From Bacillus pumilus (GTDB taxonomy: Bacteria > Bacillota > Bacilli > Bacillales > Bacillaceae), in NCBI RefSeq assembly GCF_900186955.1, contig NZ_LT906438.1, positions 372,001 to 436,000 of the forward strand: 64,000 nucleotides of DNA, read 5' to 3'. How positions within the stretch are numbered: the first letter of the stretch is position 1; each line of letters starts with the position of its first letter. Below, piece after piece: positions 21,401 through 31,900 of this stretch. The notes beneath the pieces were generated by a model that had not been told where the DNA came from, made no database searches, and saw only the letters and a list, made by a program, of their open reading frames with translations. Made by a program: the position numbers and the translations under genes.

Positions 21401-24400
21401 TGACGGATGCAAAAGCCCTTGAAGCCCTTATCTCGAGACAAGAGGTGGCTCATGGAAAAAGGCTGCATGGTGTGATTCATTTCGCTGGCATCATTCAAGA
21501 AGAGCTGCTTGCGGACATGTCGTCTGCGTCCTTACATGCGATGTACGAAGCAAAGGTATATGGCACGATTGCGCTTCATGAAGCAGCTTCTAAACGGCAG
21601 AATGTCTTGTTTCTTTCTAGCTCATCAGCACGAACGTTAAAGGGCGGGATGACCGTAGGCGCTTATTGCGCTGCCAATGAGTTCGTTGAACAATTTGCTC
21701 ATTATCAGAGGCTGACATCTACCGTGAAGCCTTACTGCTTTAGCTTTAGCATGTGGGATGAGATCGGCATGAGCGAGGGTTCGATGATCAAAGGCATGTT
21801 AAAAGAAAGAGGCTATCTTCCGATTCCGAAGCGGGCGGGCTTGCAGACGATGCTGGCATGTTTGATGACAGATGCACCTCTCATTTATATGGGATTAGAT
21901 CGGTCGAAGCAGGACATTCAAGAGATGCTTCATGCGAAGAGCCGAACAGAGAAAGCCGTGTATGTCTTTTTCAAAACCGACAAAACAAAAGCCATTGAAG
22001 AACGGCTGTATCAGTCCATTTATACGTCTTTGCAGTCTCATATATCTGGTGAATATTCCGTCCATCTATTTCCTGAGGAATATTGGAAAGAATCAGAGGA
22101 TGGCATGCCGGATGAACCGTATTTTAAAGCACTCATTGAGGAAAGTGGACAGGAAGCCGAGGACAGAGCGCCTCAAACGGAGACGGAGAAACTTTTGGCA
22201 AGCATTTGGTCCGAGCTGCTTGATGTCTCAAATGTCAGCTGTGGTGATCATTTCTTTCTACTCGGGGGTCATTCGCTCAAGGCAACGCAAATGCTGTCTG
22301 CGGTGAGACAAAAAATGGGGTTTGATGTGCCTCTCGCTGTTCTTTTTGAGCATACGAGACTTGGGGAATTAGCGGCATGGATCGATTCGCATGCAAAAGT
22401 GGATGAAGCGGTACAGGTGCGGAAAATGGCAAAGGGTCAGAAGATTCCGATGTCCTATGCCCAGCAAAGACAGTGGTTTCTCTATCAATTACAGCCTGAT
22501 CTGCCATTTTACAATAATACAATTTCCTTTCGGGTGAATGGATCTTTAGATGTGAAGGTGCTTCAGCGCAGTCTTCAGCAAATGGTGCAAAGGCATGAGG
22601 CGCTTAGAACTTCCTTTACCATGAGCGGCGATGAACCGGTGCAGATCATCCATGAGCATATGACCCTTCCAGAGCTTGAAGTGGTGGATCTATCAGATCT
22701 GACGTCACAGGAAGAAAAAGGACAAAAAGCGGCTGAGTGGGCAAAAAGAGAGGCAAGCACAGCTTTCCGCTTAGAGCATGATCCGCTCTTTCGGGTAAAA
22801 CTGATTCGGTTGTCGGAAACAGATCATTTGCTGCTGATGTCCATTCACCACATTGTGTCAGATGGCTGGTCGGTTGGGATTGCCGCAAGAGAGCTGTCTG
22901 AATGGTATACAGCGATGATTGACAAGAGAGAGCCTGATCTTTCGCCGCTGCCAATACAATATGCGGATTACGCCCTATGGCAGAAGGAGTATTTGACTGG
23001 AGAGACGCTCCAAAAGCAGGTTTCCTATTGGAAGGAGCAATTTGCTGTCCCTGTAGAAGATTTGGTTTTGCCGTATGACTACCCGCGGCCAGCCGTTCAA
23101 TCCTACAAGGGAAAAACGAAAAAATACCACCTGTCGAAGTCGCTGTCTGAGCAGCTGGCAGCTCTTTCTAAAAAAACACACAGCACCCTTTATATGACGC
23201 TACTGACTGCCTTTTCTACCTTGCTGCACCGTTTGTCTTCACAGGATGAGTTTGTGATTGGATCAGTCATTGCTGGGAGAAATCGGACGGAGATGGAGCA
23301 GCTCATCGGATTTTTCGTCAATACGCTGGCACTTCGGATCGATCATAGCGGGAATCCTGCTTTCACTGACCTATTAGAACGGGTGAAAGAAACAACAATG
23401 GGCGCTTATGCGCATCAGGATGTGCCGTTTGAGATGGTCGTAGATGAGCTGAATATTGTACGTGAGGCTGGCAAACAGCCGCTGTTTCAGGTCATGTTCG
23501 TTTTGCAAAATCTGCCGCTAGAAGCTTCTCCGATGGGGGAGGCGACATCTGTTTTAGCCATTGAAGATAACGATACCGCCAAATTCGATCTATCCCTGTT
23601 TGTTTTTGAAGGAGCGGAGGGTCTTCAATTAAAACTGGAGTATGATGTGGACTTATTTTCTGACGATACGATGGACCGGTTCCTTCGGTACTACGAGCAG
23701 CTGCTTGAGCGTATTTGTGAAAATCCAGCACAGCCGATTAGACTAATGAATTACCTGCCAGAAAAAGAGAAGCATCAGCTGCTCTATGAATGGAGCGGCA
23801 AAACAGATCAGCCTGCAGGCCCGCTTCTCATCACGGAACGGTTTGAAGCGCAGGTGAGAAAGTCACCCGATGCCATCGCTCTCGAATTCGGGGAAGAGCA
23901 GTGGACGTATCGTGTGTTACAAGAGAAAGTCGACCGGCTTGCGGCTTCTCTGCAGCAGCGAGGTGTGACGCCGCATGAACCAGTAGGGCTGCTCATCGAC
24001 AGGTCGCCTGAAATGATTCTTGGGGTGCTGGCGATTGTGAAAGCAGGAGGCGCCTATGTGCCAATTGATCCTGAATATCCAGATGCCCGCATTGATTATA
24101 TGCTGAGGGATACAGGTATTCAGCTGTTACTGACAAAAAATAAATGGCTGAAAAAGGTGTCCATCAGTCAAACCGAACTCATTTGTCTTGATGAAGGATA
24201 TGAAGAATTTTTATCAGAAGCAGAACTCATACCTGCTGCCTTAAAACCTGATGGACTCGCTTATATCAATTACACCTCAGGATCAACTGGACAGCCAAAA
24301 GGGGTATTGATCCCGCATCAAGCAGTCATCCGGCTTGTCTGTGAAACAGATTATGTCACCCTTGATGAACATACACGTATTTTACAAATTGCCAGCTTCT

Positions 24401-27400
24401 CCTTTGATGCCTTTACGTATGAAATATGGGGAGCCCTGCTAAACGGGGGAAGACTGATCCTGACCGATCGAAATACGATTTTATCAATGGATACACTGGC
24501 TGATACACTGACATCATACAAGATCACAACAGGATTTTTGACGGTGCCGCTGTTCAACCGATTGACAGAGGAACATCCAGAAGCTTTATCTGGATTCGAT
24601 GCATTATTGGTCGGTGGTGATGCGCTCTCAGCTGCTCATATTCGCAAGGCACTACCGTATTTACCGGAAGGGCTTTTAAACGGCTATGGACCAACTGAGA
24701 ATACGACGTTCTCCTGTGTGCATCACATTCGTTCATTAGACGAAGGGCAGACGACCGTTCCTATCGGTCAGCCAATTGCTTATTCACAAGCCTATGTATT
24801 AGACGACCAGCTGCAGCCGGTTCCGCAGGGTGTCATTGGAGAAATCTACGTTGGCGGAACAGGGCTGGCACTCGGCTACCTTGGAGATGAAGAAAAAACA
24901 TCGCAATCATTTATCCCGCATCCTTTCCATAAAGGAGAGCGTTTATATAAAACAGGTGATATGGGCCGCTGGCTCCCAAATGGCATCATCGACTGCCTTG
25001 GAAGAATGGATCATCAAGTGAAAATACGCGGACATCGCGTCGAATGCGGAGAAATTGAAGCCGCTATGCTGAGTGTTGAAGACATCGTAGAATGTGCGGT
25101 TATTCCGCATCAGCACGAGAGTGGTCATAAGCGCCTGATCGGTTACTTTGTCCAAAAAGGTGCATGGACTCAGCAAGACCTTCGACGCAAGTTAAAAGAT
25201 AGACTGCCAGATTATATGGTACCGAGCCTATTCATAGAGCTCGAGGAACTGCCGCTCACGCCAAACGGCAAGGTAGATCAAAAGCATCTCCCGCCGCCAG
25301 TGTGGAGACAGGAAGAAGCAGACAAACCAGCAGATCAGGCACTCAGTGAGGGAGAACGGGTGCTGGAAAAGGTGTGGACTCAGCTTCTTGGCACTCCTTC
25401 AATCGGTGTTCATGATAACTACTTTGAGCTTGGCGGAGATTCTATTATTGTCATACAAATGGTGGCACGCCTAGCACAGGAAGGCTACATCATACAGCCG
25501 AGAGATGTATTTGAAAAACAGACCATTTCACAGCTGGCACGCGCTATGAAAAAAGCAGATGTATCTGTGTCCTATGATCAATCACCTGTTACAGGAAATG
25601 TTCGTCTGCTTCCAATCCAATCTTGGTTCCTTGAACAATCGATGACAAACCAAGATTATTGGAATCTATCAGCGCATATTGAATTCAAGCAATCGATACA
25701 ACCCGAGCAGTTAACACAAGTTCTTTCAAAGCTTGTCGATCATCACGATATGCTGAGAGCCATTTATACAAAAGCAACAGACGGTACATGGATTCAAACC
25801 GTTCGCGCGCCTGGCATCATTCCTTGTGTCACTTTCGTTGATTTGACGGATATTTCTCACGAGGAAGCGCTAGAGCAAATTCGCTTGGAGACAAGCGCTT
25901 GTCAAGGAACATTGTCATTAGAGCGGGGAGAAGTGATCAAAGCCATTCTTTTTCAGACAAGTGATTGTACGTCTGAACTCTTTATCGCAGCCCACCATCT
26001 TGTGATGGATGGAATATCGTGGCGCATCATACAGGAAGATGTATTAAATGGGTTGAAGCAGGCTGCGGCAGGGCAGGAGATCACGCTTGCAAAGAAAACC
26101 GCTTCCTATCAGCAGTGGGCAGAGGCACTCTATGAATATGCACAAACCGATCAATTACAAGAGCAGGTTCCTTTTTGGGAAAAGATCATGAATCAAGAGG
26201 AAGAAGGTTCGCCTTTTCAACCACCTGCGCTTTTCAATATAGAAGAACATGCAGAGATCCTGACTATTCAATTGACGAAGGATCAAACAGACATTTTACT
26301 AAGGCACGCATCACAAGCGTACCGAACAGAGGTCAACGATTTACTCCTGTCAGCACTTGCGCAAGCTGTTGGAAAGCCACTACTGATTACGTTAGAAGGG
26401 CATGGACGCGAGGATTTATTTGAACAGATGGATTTGTCACGGACAGTCGGCTGGTTTACAAGCTCTTATCCTATTTTTATTCCTTTTATTCAAACCGATG
26501 TTGAGAGACAAATTAAAGATGTCAAAGAAACCTTAAGAGCTGTGCCGCAAAAGGGGATCGGCTATGGCTTACTTCAATACATGACAGCATCTCGTTTACT
26601 TAAAACGGCAGCGCCGCAGGTGAGCTTTAATTACCTTGGACAGTTAGATCAAATAGATGGTGAGGCAAATCTGTATATAGCAGATGAACGAAATGGACAT
26701 GTACATGACCCAAAAGCAGAAAGACAGCATTTGATCGATGTGTACGGATACGTTGTCAGTGGTCAGCTTCAGATGAATTTTATGATCAATCGTGAACTGC
26801 TTCAGGAGGAAGAGGTGCGTCAGTTACCTGAACGATTTAAAGAAAAAATGGAGGGCATTTTGACGCATTGTGTAGAGGCAAAAGGCGGCTTTACGCCATC
26901 TGATTTTCCAATGGTCCAGCTGACGCAAAAGCAAATAGATGAGCTTCCAGACAATGTGGTAGATGTGTATCCATTATCTCCGATGCAGCAAGGGATGCTG
27001 TTTCATGCACTGTTAGATCAAGCATCACAGGCGTATTTTGGTCAGGTGCATATGACACTCGAAGGCTTAACGGACGGTGAAGCCTATGAAAAAGCATGGA
27101 ATCTGCTTGTGGAACGTCATTCGATTTTACGGACAAGATTTGCTTGGGAGGGGCTAAAGGAGCCTGTCCAATTGATTCAATCAGAAGGAAGCATTCACCT
27201 CACTCAGCACGATGTGCGCCACCTGAGTGAAATGGATCAGAAGAAAACTATTGAGCGTTATTTACAATCCGATCGTTCAAAGGATTTTGATTTGGAAAAT
27301 TCGGCTGAACCGCTCATTCGTATCGCTTTGTTCCATCGTGACGAGAAAACTTGCACGTTTGTTTTTAGCTTTCATCATATTTTAATTGATGGCTGGAGCC

Positions 27401-28608
27401 TGTTCGGCTTGATTGAGGAATCCTTTTCAATGTATCGCTCGCTTGTGGATGAACGAGAGATGAACCTTCCTGCTGTGCGTCCATATAAAGATTTTATTGA
27501 GTGGTTGCAAAAGCAGGATCAAGAGAAGGCACAAGAGTTCTGGAAACATTATATGTCAGGAGTAGAGGAAGCCACACCACTTCCAGGAAACGGAGAGCAA
27601 GCTTCGGATGAAGGAGCAGGTATTGATCAAATTAGTATCAAACTGACGCCTGAAATGCAGCAGAAGCTGGAGAAAATGACAGGGACACAGAAGGTCACGA
27701 TGAGCACACTGATTCAGGCGGCATGGGGTCTGCTCTTGCACCTTCATTCAGGCTCAGAGGATGTCGTGTTCGGTGTCACAGTATCTGGCCGGCCGGCGGA
27801 CTTACCAGAGGTTGAAAGCATGACAGGGCTCTTTATTAACACCTTGCCGCTTCGTTTGCCGATCACACCAGACAGGACCATTGCCGAGCTGCTGGCACAG
27901 ACGCAGGGAACGGTTTTTCACATGCGAGAATTCGAGTATACCGTACTCCCAGATATTCAGCAGATGACCCAAATTCCGAATGGAGAATCATTGTTTAACA
28001 GCATTGTCGTGTTTGAAAACTACCCGATTGAATCTGTAGAGCCGTATGGTGTACGGATCTTAGACATAGCTAGTCATGAAGAAACCAACTATGACCTGAC
28101 CCTTGTGGCTGTCCCGGGAGATACGCTGGAGCTTCGGGTCACATACCGCTTCAATCAATATAAAGAAAAACAAATACAATCGCTGATGCAGCAGCTGGTC
28201 CATACACTTGAAGCCATGACAGAACAAGTGGAGACACCACTCTCTTCCTTCACGATCGTGATAAATAAAGAAAAAGAGCGGATGATCACCGATTGGGCGA
28301 AAAACGCACAAGTCAGCGTGCTGTACCCAGATCAAGAAGAGGTCTATTCAGTTATTCATGATCCTTCGTGTGAGACGGAAATCTATGTTCTGAGCGAAGA
28401 GCATCAGCTCATGCCGGTAGGATTTCCTGGAGATATTTTTATCGGTGCAAAGGATATCAAGGCACTTTGCGGAGAGCTTGCCGATTGGATGGAGACGCAT
28501 AAAATTCCGCATCCATTCAAACATCAAACAGGCGAATACCTCTATCCGACAGGGGATGTCGGCGTTTGGACTGAAAAAAACAAGATTCAGATTTTGGATT
28601 GGGTGTAG
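18478..28608 (+). CDS. Depsipeptide-type synthetase 1: psiAsub-AL-KR-T-C-A(Val-like)-T-E-C-(A remnant)
   Basis: A 3376-residue megasynthetase. Residues 15-55 look like a split half adenylation sub-domain ending in PYHL..LF. An AMP-ligase follows (about 85-650) with SGSTGMPK at 262, MPLDHIGG at 301, TGD at 522-524 and catalytic Lys636 in KTSSGKIERAQL. A ketoreductase follows (about 660-1130) with TGGLGGIG at 913 and Ser1050/Tyr1063/Asn1067. Next come the second half sub-domain (about 1140-1220), carrier Ser1266, C (HH 1457-1458, D1462), A (Asp1977, code DAFFLGGTFK, Val-like), carrier Ser2322, E (HHLVMDG, H2506/H2507) and a final C (H2966/H2967, D2971). The tail 3270-3376 is an A domain lacking most of its core. 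Order and length resemble CesA/Vlm1; the ligase-KR unit resembles PksJ. Inferred role: load a 2-keto acid, reduce it, and join it to a D-Val-like residue. A fatty or hydroxy acid starter is an alternative. The start is an ATG after GGGAAGG. Confidence 0.85.
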   Translation: MKPSTINQSNVHESMDTILQDVQKTILQTNEIERFAVFSREKTIRPRPYHLSHLFLDQHMEQEAAAEWIQTQMASPALADMPPAISYGGDIDVRAGAQTLQDALTEAAKTTNGLTYIINSENELTQSYAQLKEDAERVLTGLRALGLEPGDPVFFQFSSNHAMVTAFWACVLGGFVPTLVSAAPTYREMNASVKKLHHAWDLLEHPLILTDDSLIDEVQGLALLWHTDQLRVAAVEPMLTLDRDLEVHPVTPDDSVFFILTSGSTGMPKCVEHSHRSVLANVKGTVAANGFTQEDVSLDWMPLDHIGGIVMFHLVNVYTGCEQIRARTDDFIAQPLRWLDWMDRYRATKTWAPNFAFAMINDYEKEISSGSWDLSAMTCMINGAEAVVPKTIHRFLHLLAPHGLKGDVIRPAFGMSEISSAVVFSFAIERGDENSGVLTFEETSLTEQLRPAEARETGTVSFTELGKPIPGITIRIVNHEHELLPEDHIGSVQIKGPTTMKGYYKNDEANQEVFQTEGWFHTGDLGFLHEGRLTLTGREKDMIIINGKNYHNYEIEAMAEEVPGVETSFVAACSVRMEASASDELILFFTPKLYEPAYIMRASQHIKTHIATKMGLYASRIIPVQKHAFPKTSSGKIERAQLKTRWQEGEFDEIIKELDIRLENEHTLPDWSYQKKWTPAPLHETEKQTEGDMVIFADELGLADQLKFLSNQEQTYITVEPGQAFTQLTPTHFIIHPNRPSDYEQLFETLRSYGVSVKQIIHLWNYTNKKDTLQAEIAKEAQKAGSMSALYVTKAIAAYEEAVEMTFVSAHAMNLPEDKVHHVEKATTAGLMTAVQHEWPFIKVRCLDFSLTESVGHSHVSAIMTELIHGTSQHVAAYREGVRYIPLIAPLHLEREQKRKKPPFESSGLYVMTGGLGGIGRMLSEHLLTSYHAHLVLLGRKAREALSAEQQDVLTSLEKQAEKRGGTVHYEEVDLTDAKALEALISRQEVAHGKRLHGVIHFAGIIQEELLADMSSASLHAMYEAKVYGTIALHEAASKRQNVLFLSSSSARTLKGGMTVGAYCAANEFVEQFAHYQRLTSTVKPYCFSFSMWDEIGMSEGSMIKGMLKERGYLPIPKRAGLQTMLACLMTDAPLIYMGLDRSKQDIQEMLHAKSRTEKAVYVFFKTDKTKAIEERLYQSIYTSLQSHISGEYSVHLFPEEYWKESEDGMPDEPYFKALIEESGQEAEDRAPQTETEKLLASIWSELLDVSNVSCGDHFFLLGGHSLKATQMLSAVRQKMGFDVPLAVLFEHTRLGELAAWIDSHAKVDEAVQVRKMAKGQKIPMSYAQQRQWFLYQLQPDLPFYNNTISFRVNGSLDVKVLQRSLQQMVQRHEALRTSFTMSGDEPVQIIHEHMTLPELEVVDLSDLTSQEEKGQKAAEWAKREASTAFRLEHDPLFRVKLIRLSETDHLLLMSIHHIVSDGWSVGIAARELSEWYTAMIDKREPDLSPLPIQYADYALWQKEYLTGETLQKQVSYWKEQFAVPVEDLVLPYDYPRPAVQSYKGKTKKYHLSKSLSEQLAALSKKTHSTLYMTLLTAFSTLLHRLSSQDEFVIGSVIAGRNRTEMEQLIGFFVNTLALRIDHSGNPAFTDLLERVKETTMGAYAHQDVPFEMVVDELNIVREAGKQPLFQVMFVLQNLPLEASPMGEATSVLAIEDNDTAKFDLSLFVFEGAEGLQLKLEYDVDLFSDDTMDRFLRYYEQLLERICENPAQPIRLMNYLPEKEKHQLLYEWSGKTDQPAGPLLITERFEAQVRKSPDAIALEFGEEQWTYRVLQEKVDRLAASLQQRGVTPHEPVGLLIDRSPEMILGVLAIVKAGGAYVPIDPEYPDARIDYMLRDTGIQLLLTKNKWLKKVSISQTELICLDEGYEEFLSEAELIPAALKPDGLAYINYTSGSTGQPKGVLIPHQAVIRLVCETDYVTLDEHTRILQIASFSFDAFTYEIWGALLNGGRLILTDRNTILSMDTLADTLTSYKITTGFLTVPLFNRLTEEHPEALSGFDALLVGGDALSAAHIRKALPYLPEGLLNGYGPTENTTFSCVHHIRSLDEGQTTVPIGQPIAYSQAYVLDDQLQPVPQGVIGEIYVGGTGLALGYLGDEEKTSQSFIPHPFHKGERLYKTGDMGRWLPNGIIDCLGRMDHQVKIRGHRVECGEIEAAMLSVEDIVECAVIPHQHESGHKRLIGYFVQKGAWTQQDLRRKLKDRLPDYMVPSLFIELEELPLTPNGKVDQKHLPPPVWRQEEADKPADQALSEGERVLEKVWTQLLGTPSIGVHDNYFELGGDSIIVIQMVARLAQEGYIIQPRDVFEKQTISQLARAMKKADVSVSYDQSPVTGNVRLLPIQSWFLEQSMTNQDYWNLSAHIEFKQSIQPEQLTQVLSKLVDHHDMLRAIYTKATDGTWIQTVRAPGIIPCVTFVDLTDISHEEALEQIRLETSACQGTLSLERGEVIKAILFQTSDCTSELFIAAHHLVMDGISWRIIQEDVLNGLKQAAAGQEITLAKKTASYQQWAEALYEYAQTDQLQEQVPFWEKIMNQEEEGSPFQPPALFNIEEHAEILTIQLTKDQTDILLRHASQAYRTEVNDLLLSALAQAVGKPLLITLEGHGREDLFEQMDLSRTVGWFTSSYPIFIPFIQTDVERQIKDVKETLRAVPQKGIGYGLLQYMTASRLLKTAAPQVSFNYLGQLDQIDGEANLYIADERNGHVHDPKAERQHLIDVYGYVVSGQLQMNFMINRELLQEEEVRQLPERFKEKMEGILTHCVEAKGGFTPSDFPMVQLTQKQIDELPDNVVDVYPLSPMQQGMLFHALLDQASQAYFGQVHMTLEGLTDGEAYEKAWNLLVERHSILRTRFAWEGLKEPVQLIQSEGSIHLTQHDVRHLSEMDQKKTIERYLQSDRSKDFDLENSAEPLIRIALFHRDEKTCTFVFSFHHILIDGWSLFGLIEESFSMYRSLVDEREMNLPAVRPYKDFIEWLQKQDQEKAQEFWKHYMSGVEEATPLPGNGEQASDEGAGIDQISIKLTPEMQQKLEKMTGTQKVTMSTLIQAAWGLLLHLHSGSEDVVFGVTVSGRPADLPEVESMTGLFINTLPLRLPITPDRTIAELLAQTQGTVFHMREFEYTVLPDIQQMTQIPNGESLFNSIVVFENYPIESVEPYGVRILDIASHEETNYDLTLVAVPGDTLELRVTYRFNQYKEKQIQSLMQQLVHTLEAMTEQVETPLSSFTIVINKEKERMITDWAKNAQVSVLYPDQEEVYSVIHDPSCETEIYVLSEEHQLMPVGFPGDIFIGAKDIKALCGELADWMETHKIPHPFKHQTGEYLYPTGDVGVWTEKNKIQILDWV

Positions 28609-28935
28609 GAGGAGAAGAACGATGTTAATGAGTAGAAGAAAAGGACATGCAGCAAATCATATCGTCAGAATCAACGGAAAACGAATCGATCTCAAAGCAT
28701 TAGAACAGGTCGTGATGCTTCATTTTCCGTTAAAGGAATGTGCATTCATCCCGAAGAAAAATGAAGAAGGCAGCCTCTCGCTTGTGCTATTTGCACAGGC
28801 GAAGGACCCTTCGCTAACAAGAGAGGATCTGATGACAGGCGCGCTTCACCCTGATGAAGTGCCAGCCGCTCTCGTCTTATTGCCTTCCTTGCCAAGGACA
28901 GAAAGTGGAGCGGTCGATACAGAAGCACTGCTTTC
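28285..28935 (+). other. Vestigial adenylation domain split across two proteins
   Basis: After the last C domain of synthetase 1 comes an A-domain entry linker, then a jump to the late core region (MPVGFPGDIFIG, YPTGDVG) and a stop at 28606-28608. The matching sub-domain (VRINGKRIDL to PRTESGAVDTEAL) opens synthetase 2 in a different frame. A ribosome site and start codon lie between the halves, so the break falls close to the core/sub hinge. Motifs A1-A6 are missing and the A10 Lys is Ala, so it cannot adenylate. The remnant may serve as a contact between the two proteins. Confidence 0.75.
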
Positions 28936-31900
28936 GATTGACATCATTGATGAAGAGAGTTTGAGAAAGATAGAAGATCGTACGAAAGCTATAGATGGAG
29001 TAGAGGAAGCGGCTGCTCTCATTGAAAGTCAGACAGAAAAACAAACGCCTTATCACTTAGATGATCTGTTTCCTAATCGGCAGCGTGCGCAAGGGAACGA
29101 ATCGATCTCGAAGGATGAAGAGGGCGAAACAAAGCAAGCATCCGCTCATGAAAAGCCGCCTGCACTTGTGTATGGCGGGGATGTCATCAAAAAACCAGGC
29201 ACACCTGTCACACTGACAGAGGTGTTGATTCGATCAGCCTTTATGTCACCTGACCGCGGGGTGACCTATATCAAAGAAGGCGGGCGCACGTTGACCCAAT
29301 CCTATCCTGAGTTACTCACAAACGCAGAACGGGTTCTGTCTGGTTTAAGGAAAGCAGGCCTGACAAACGGCGATCAAGTGTTACTACAATTGAAAGATCA
29401 TCAAGATTTCATCACTGCGTTTTGGGGCTGTATTCTCGGTGGTATCATTCCGACTCCGGTTTCTGTACCGCCTGTTTATGATGAAACGAATCAAGCTGTG
29501 AACAAGCTGAAAGGCGTGTTTCGGCTGCAAAATGAACCGTTTATTATGACGAATGAAGCAAGTGCTGAGGACATTGCTGGGCTGCGTGAGTCATTTGAGG
29601 CAAAAGACATACCTATTTTAACAATCGAAACATTGCTCTCGTGTGAACCTGATGAACAGCATTATGAGCCAGAGCCAGATGAGCCTGTGCTTCAGCTGCT
29701 CTCTTCAGGAAGTACGGGTGTGCCAAAGTGTATCCGTCACAACCATCAAAGTATTTTATCTCGAATCATCTCCTTTGAGCAGACAAATGGCTTTACGCAT
29801 GAGGATATGTCGCTTAACTGGATGCCGCTTGATCATGTAGGAGGCATTGTCATGTTTCATGTGCATGACGTCTACTTTGGCTGCCAGCAGATTAGTCCAT
29901 CCATCGATCAATTTATCGAGCGGCCGATGGTATGGCTGGATTGGGTAGAAACATACGGCGTCACAAGGACATGGGCACCGAATTTTGCTTTTGCGATGAT
30001 GAATGAATATGAGGACGACATTCGCAAGGGGAGCTGGGATCTCTCCACACTGACTTATATCATGAATGCAGCCGAAGCGGTTGTGCCAAAAGTAACGCAG
30101 CGCTTCATGCATATGATGGGTCAGCACGGATTAAGCCGTCATGCGATGGTGCCGGCGTACGGCATGTCTGAAACATCCTCAGCCATTGTTCAATCAAAGA
30201 AATTCATGCGGCATGGTGATCAGGATGGACAGCTGACGATTGATCAGACTTCGTTAACAGGTGACATTCAATGCGTGGCGCAAGATCATCCGCACAAAAT
30301 GACGTTTACCGAAGTCGGTGCACCGATTCCGTCTGTATGGATTCGGATTGTAGACGAGCATCATCATGTGCTGCCAGAAGATCAGGTCGGGCGCTTGCAG
30401 GTGAAGAGTCCGACGATTATGATGGGCTATGATCAAAATGAGGAAGCCAATCAAGAGGTATTTGTGGAAAATGGCTGGTTTCACACGGGGGATTTAGGAT
30501 TTATCCACGAAGGGCGTCTTGTTCTAACAGGCCGGGAAAAGGATATCATCGTCATCAACGGAGCCAACTATTTGAATTACGAAATTGAAGCAGTTGTGGA
30601 AGAGGTGGACGGGGTGGAAGTCACCTTTGCCGCTGCGTACGGCATCTACAATCCCGAATCAAGCAACGACACGCTTGCCGTCTTCTTTGTGACACAAAAG
30701 GATTCGCTAGAGGAACAAATCACGATGATTCAGCAGATTAGAGAGGCCATCATTCGTAAAATTGGCATAGAGCCCGATCACATCATTCCAGTGAAAAAAG
30801 ACCAATTTCCGAAAACAGAAAGTGGAAAGATCCAACGTGCTCAGTTAGGCGCGGCGCTAAAAGAAGGGATATTCCGTGACATTGAAAGGGCACTGGACCT
30901 TGCTTCTGAAAATGAACAAACACTGCCAGATTGGTTTTTCAAACGCACTTGGGCAAAGGAGCATATTGTTCCGTCTCAGCCTGCTGCTGATCATGTACTC
31001 GTTTTCGAGGATGAAAAAGGGCTTTACCAATCACTTTACGCCCATTTTGAAAAAAGAAATCAGCCCTATGTTTCTGTGAAAAAAGGACATGAATTTTTGC
31101 GTCTGTCCAAAGGGATGTACCAGATGAACCCGAGAATCAAGGGGGATTATGTCAGGCTCGCTGCAGCACTTGAAGCAGATGAATTAAAGACAGGGTGCAT
31201 ACTCCATTTGTGGAATGTGACAGACAAAGAAGCCATTGTTGAGCCTGCGCAGTTCACAGAAATGCATGCGAGGTCCAATCAATCGATTTTGTACTTGTAT
31301 CAAGCATGGAGGCAAGAAAACAAAGAGCCAGTCCGGCTTGTTGTAGTGACAAAGGGTGGTCAATATGTAAGCCCTGAAGACGATCTCCATGTGGAGAAAA
31401 CGTCGCTCGTTGGTTTATTAAAAACCATCCCGCAAGAATGGGAAGGAGCAGAGGTGTCCCATATTGATATTGAAGCGGAGCAAGTGGAACAGGATGCAAA
31501 GCACATTGCTAATGAGCTGTCGGCGATTCATATAAAAGCAGAGGTGGCATACCGAAAAGGGCGCAGGCTCGTACCAAAGCTGGAAAAAATCGATATGATG
31601 AAAGCACCTCAAACAGAAGGGTTTTTAGAATATGAAGGTCTTTATTTGCTGACCGGAGGACTCGGCGGTATTGGGTTTGAACTATCTAAGCAGATGCTCC
31701 AATTTGGCCTAAAGCTTGTATTGATTGGAAGGACTTCTTTGGAAGACAGCTTGGAAAAGAAAGAAGCGTTCTTACAGCTAAAAAGTCTCGGTGACGTTAT
31801 CTATGTACAAGCGGATGTGACCGATTTAGCTGACGTGGAGCGGGCGATTTACAAAGCAGAAAAACATTTTGGTCAAACCATCCGGGGTGTGCTGCATTTA

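Noticed and set aside
28600..28625. A frameshift or sequencing error splitting one larger synthetase gene.
   Set aside because: There is a strong ribosome site and ATG between the frames, and simply restoring the frame would not rebuild the A8 hinge or the missing A core.
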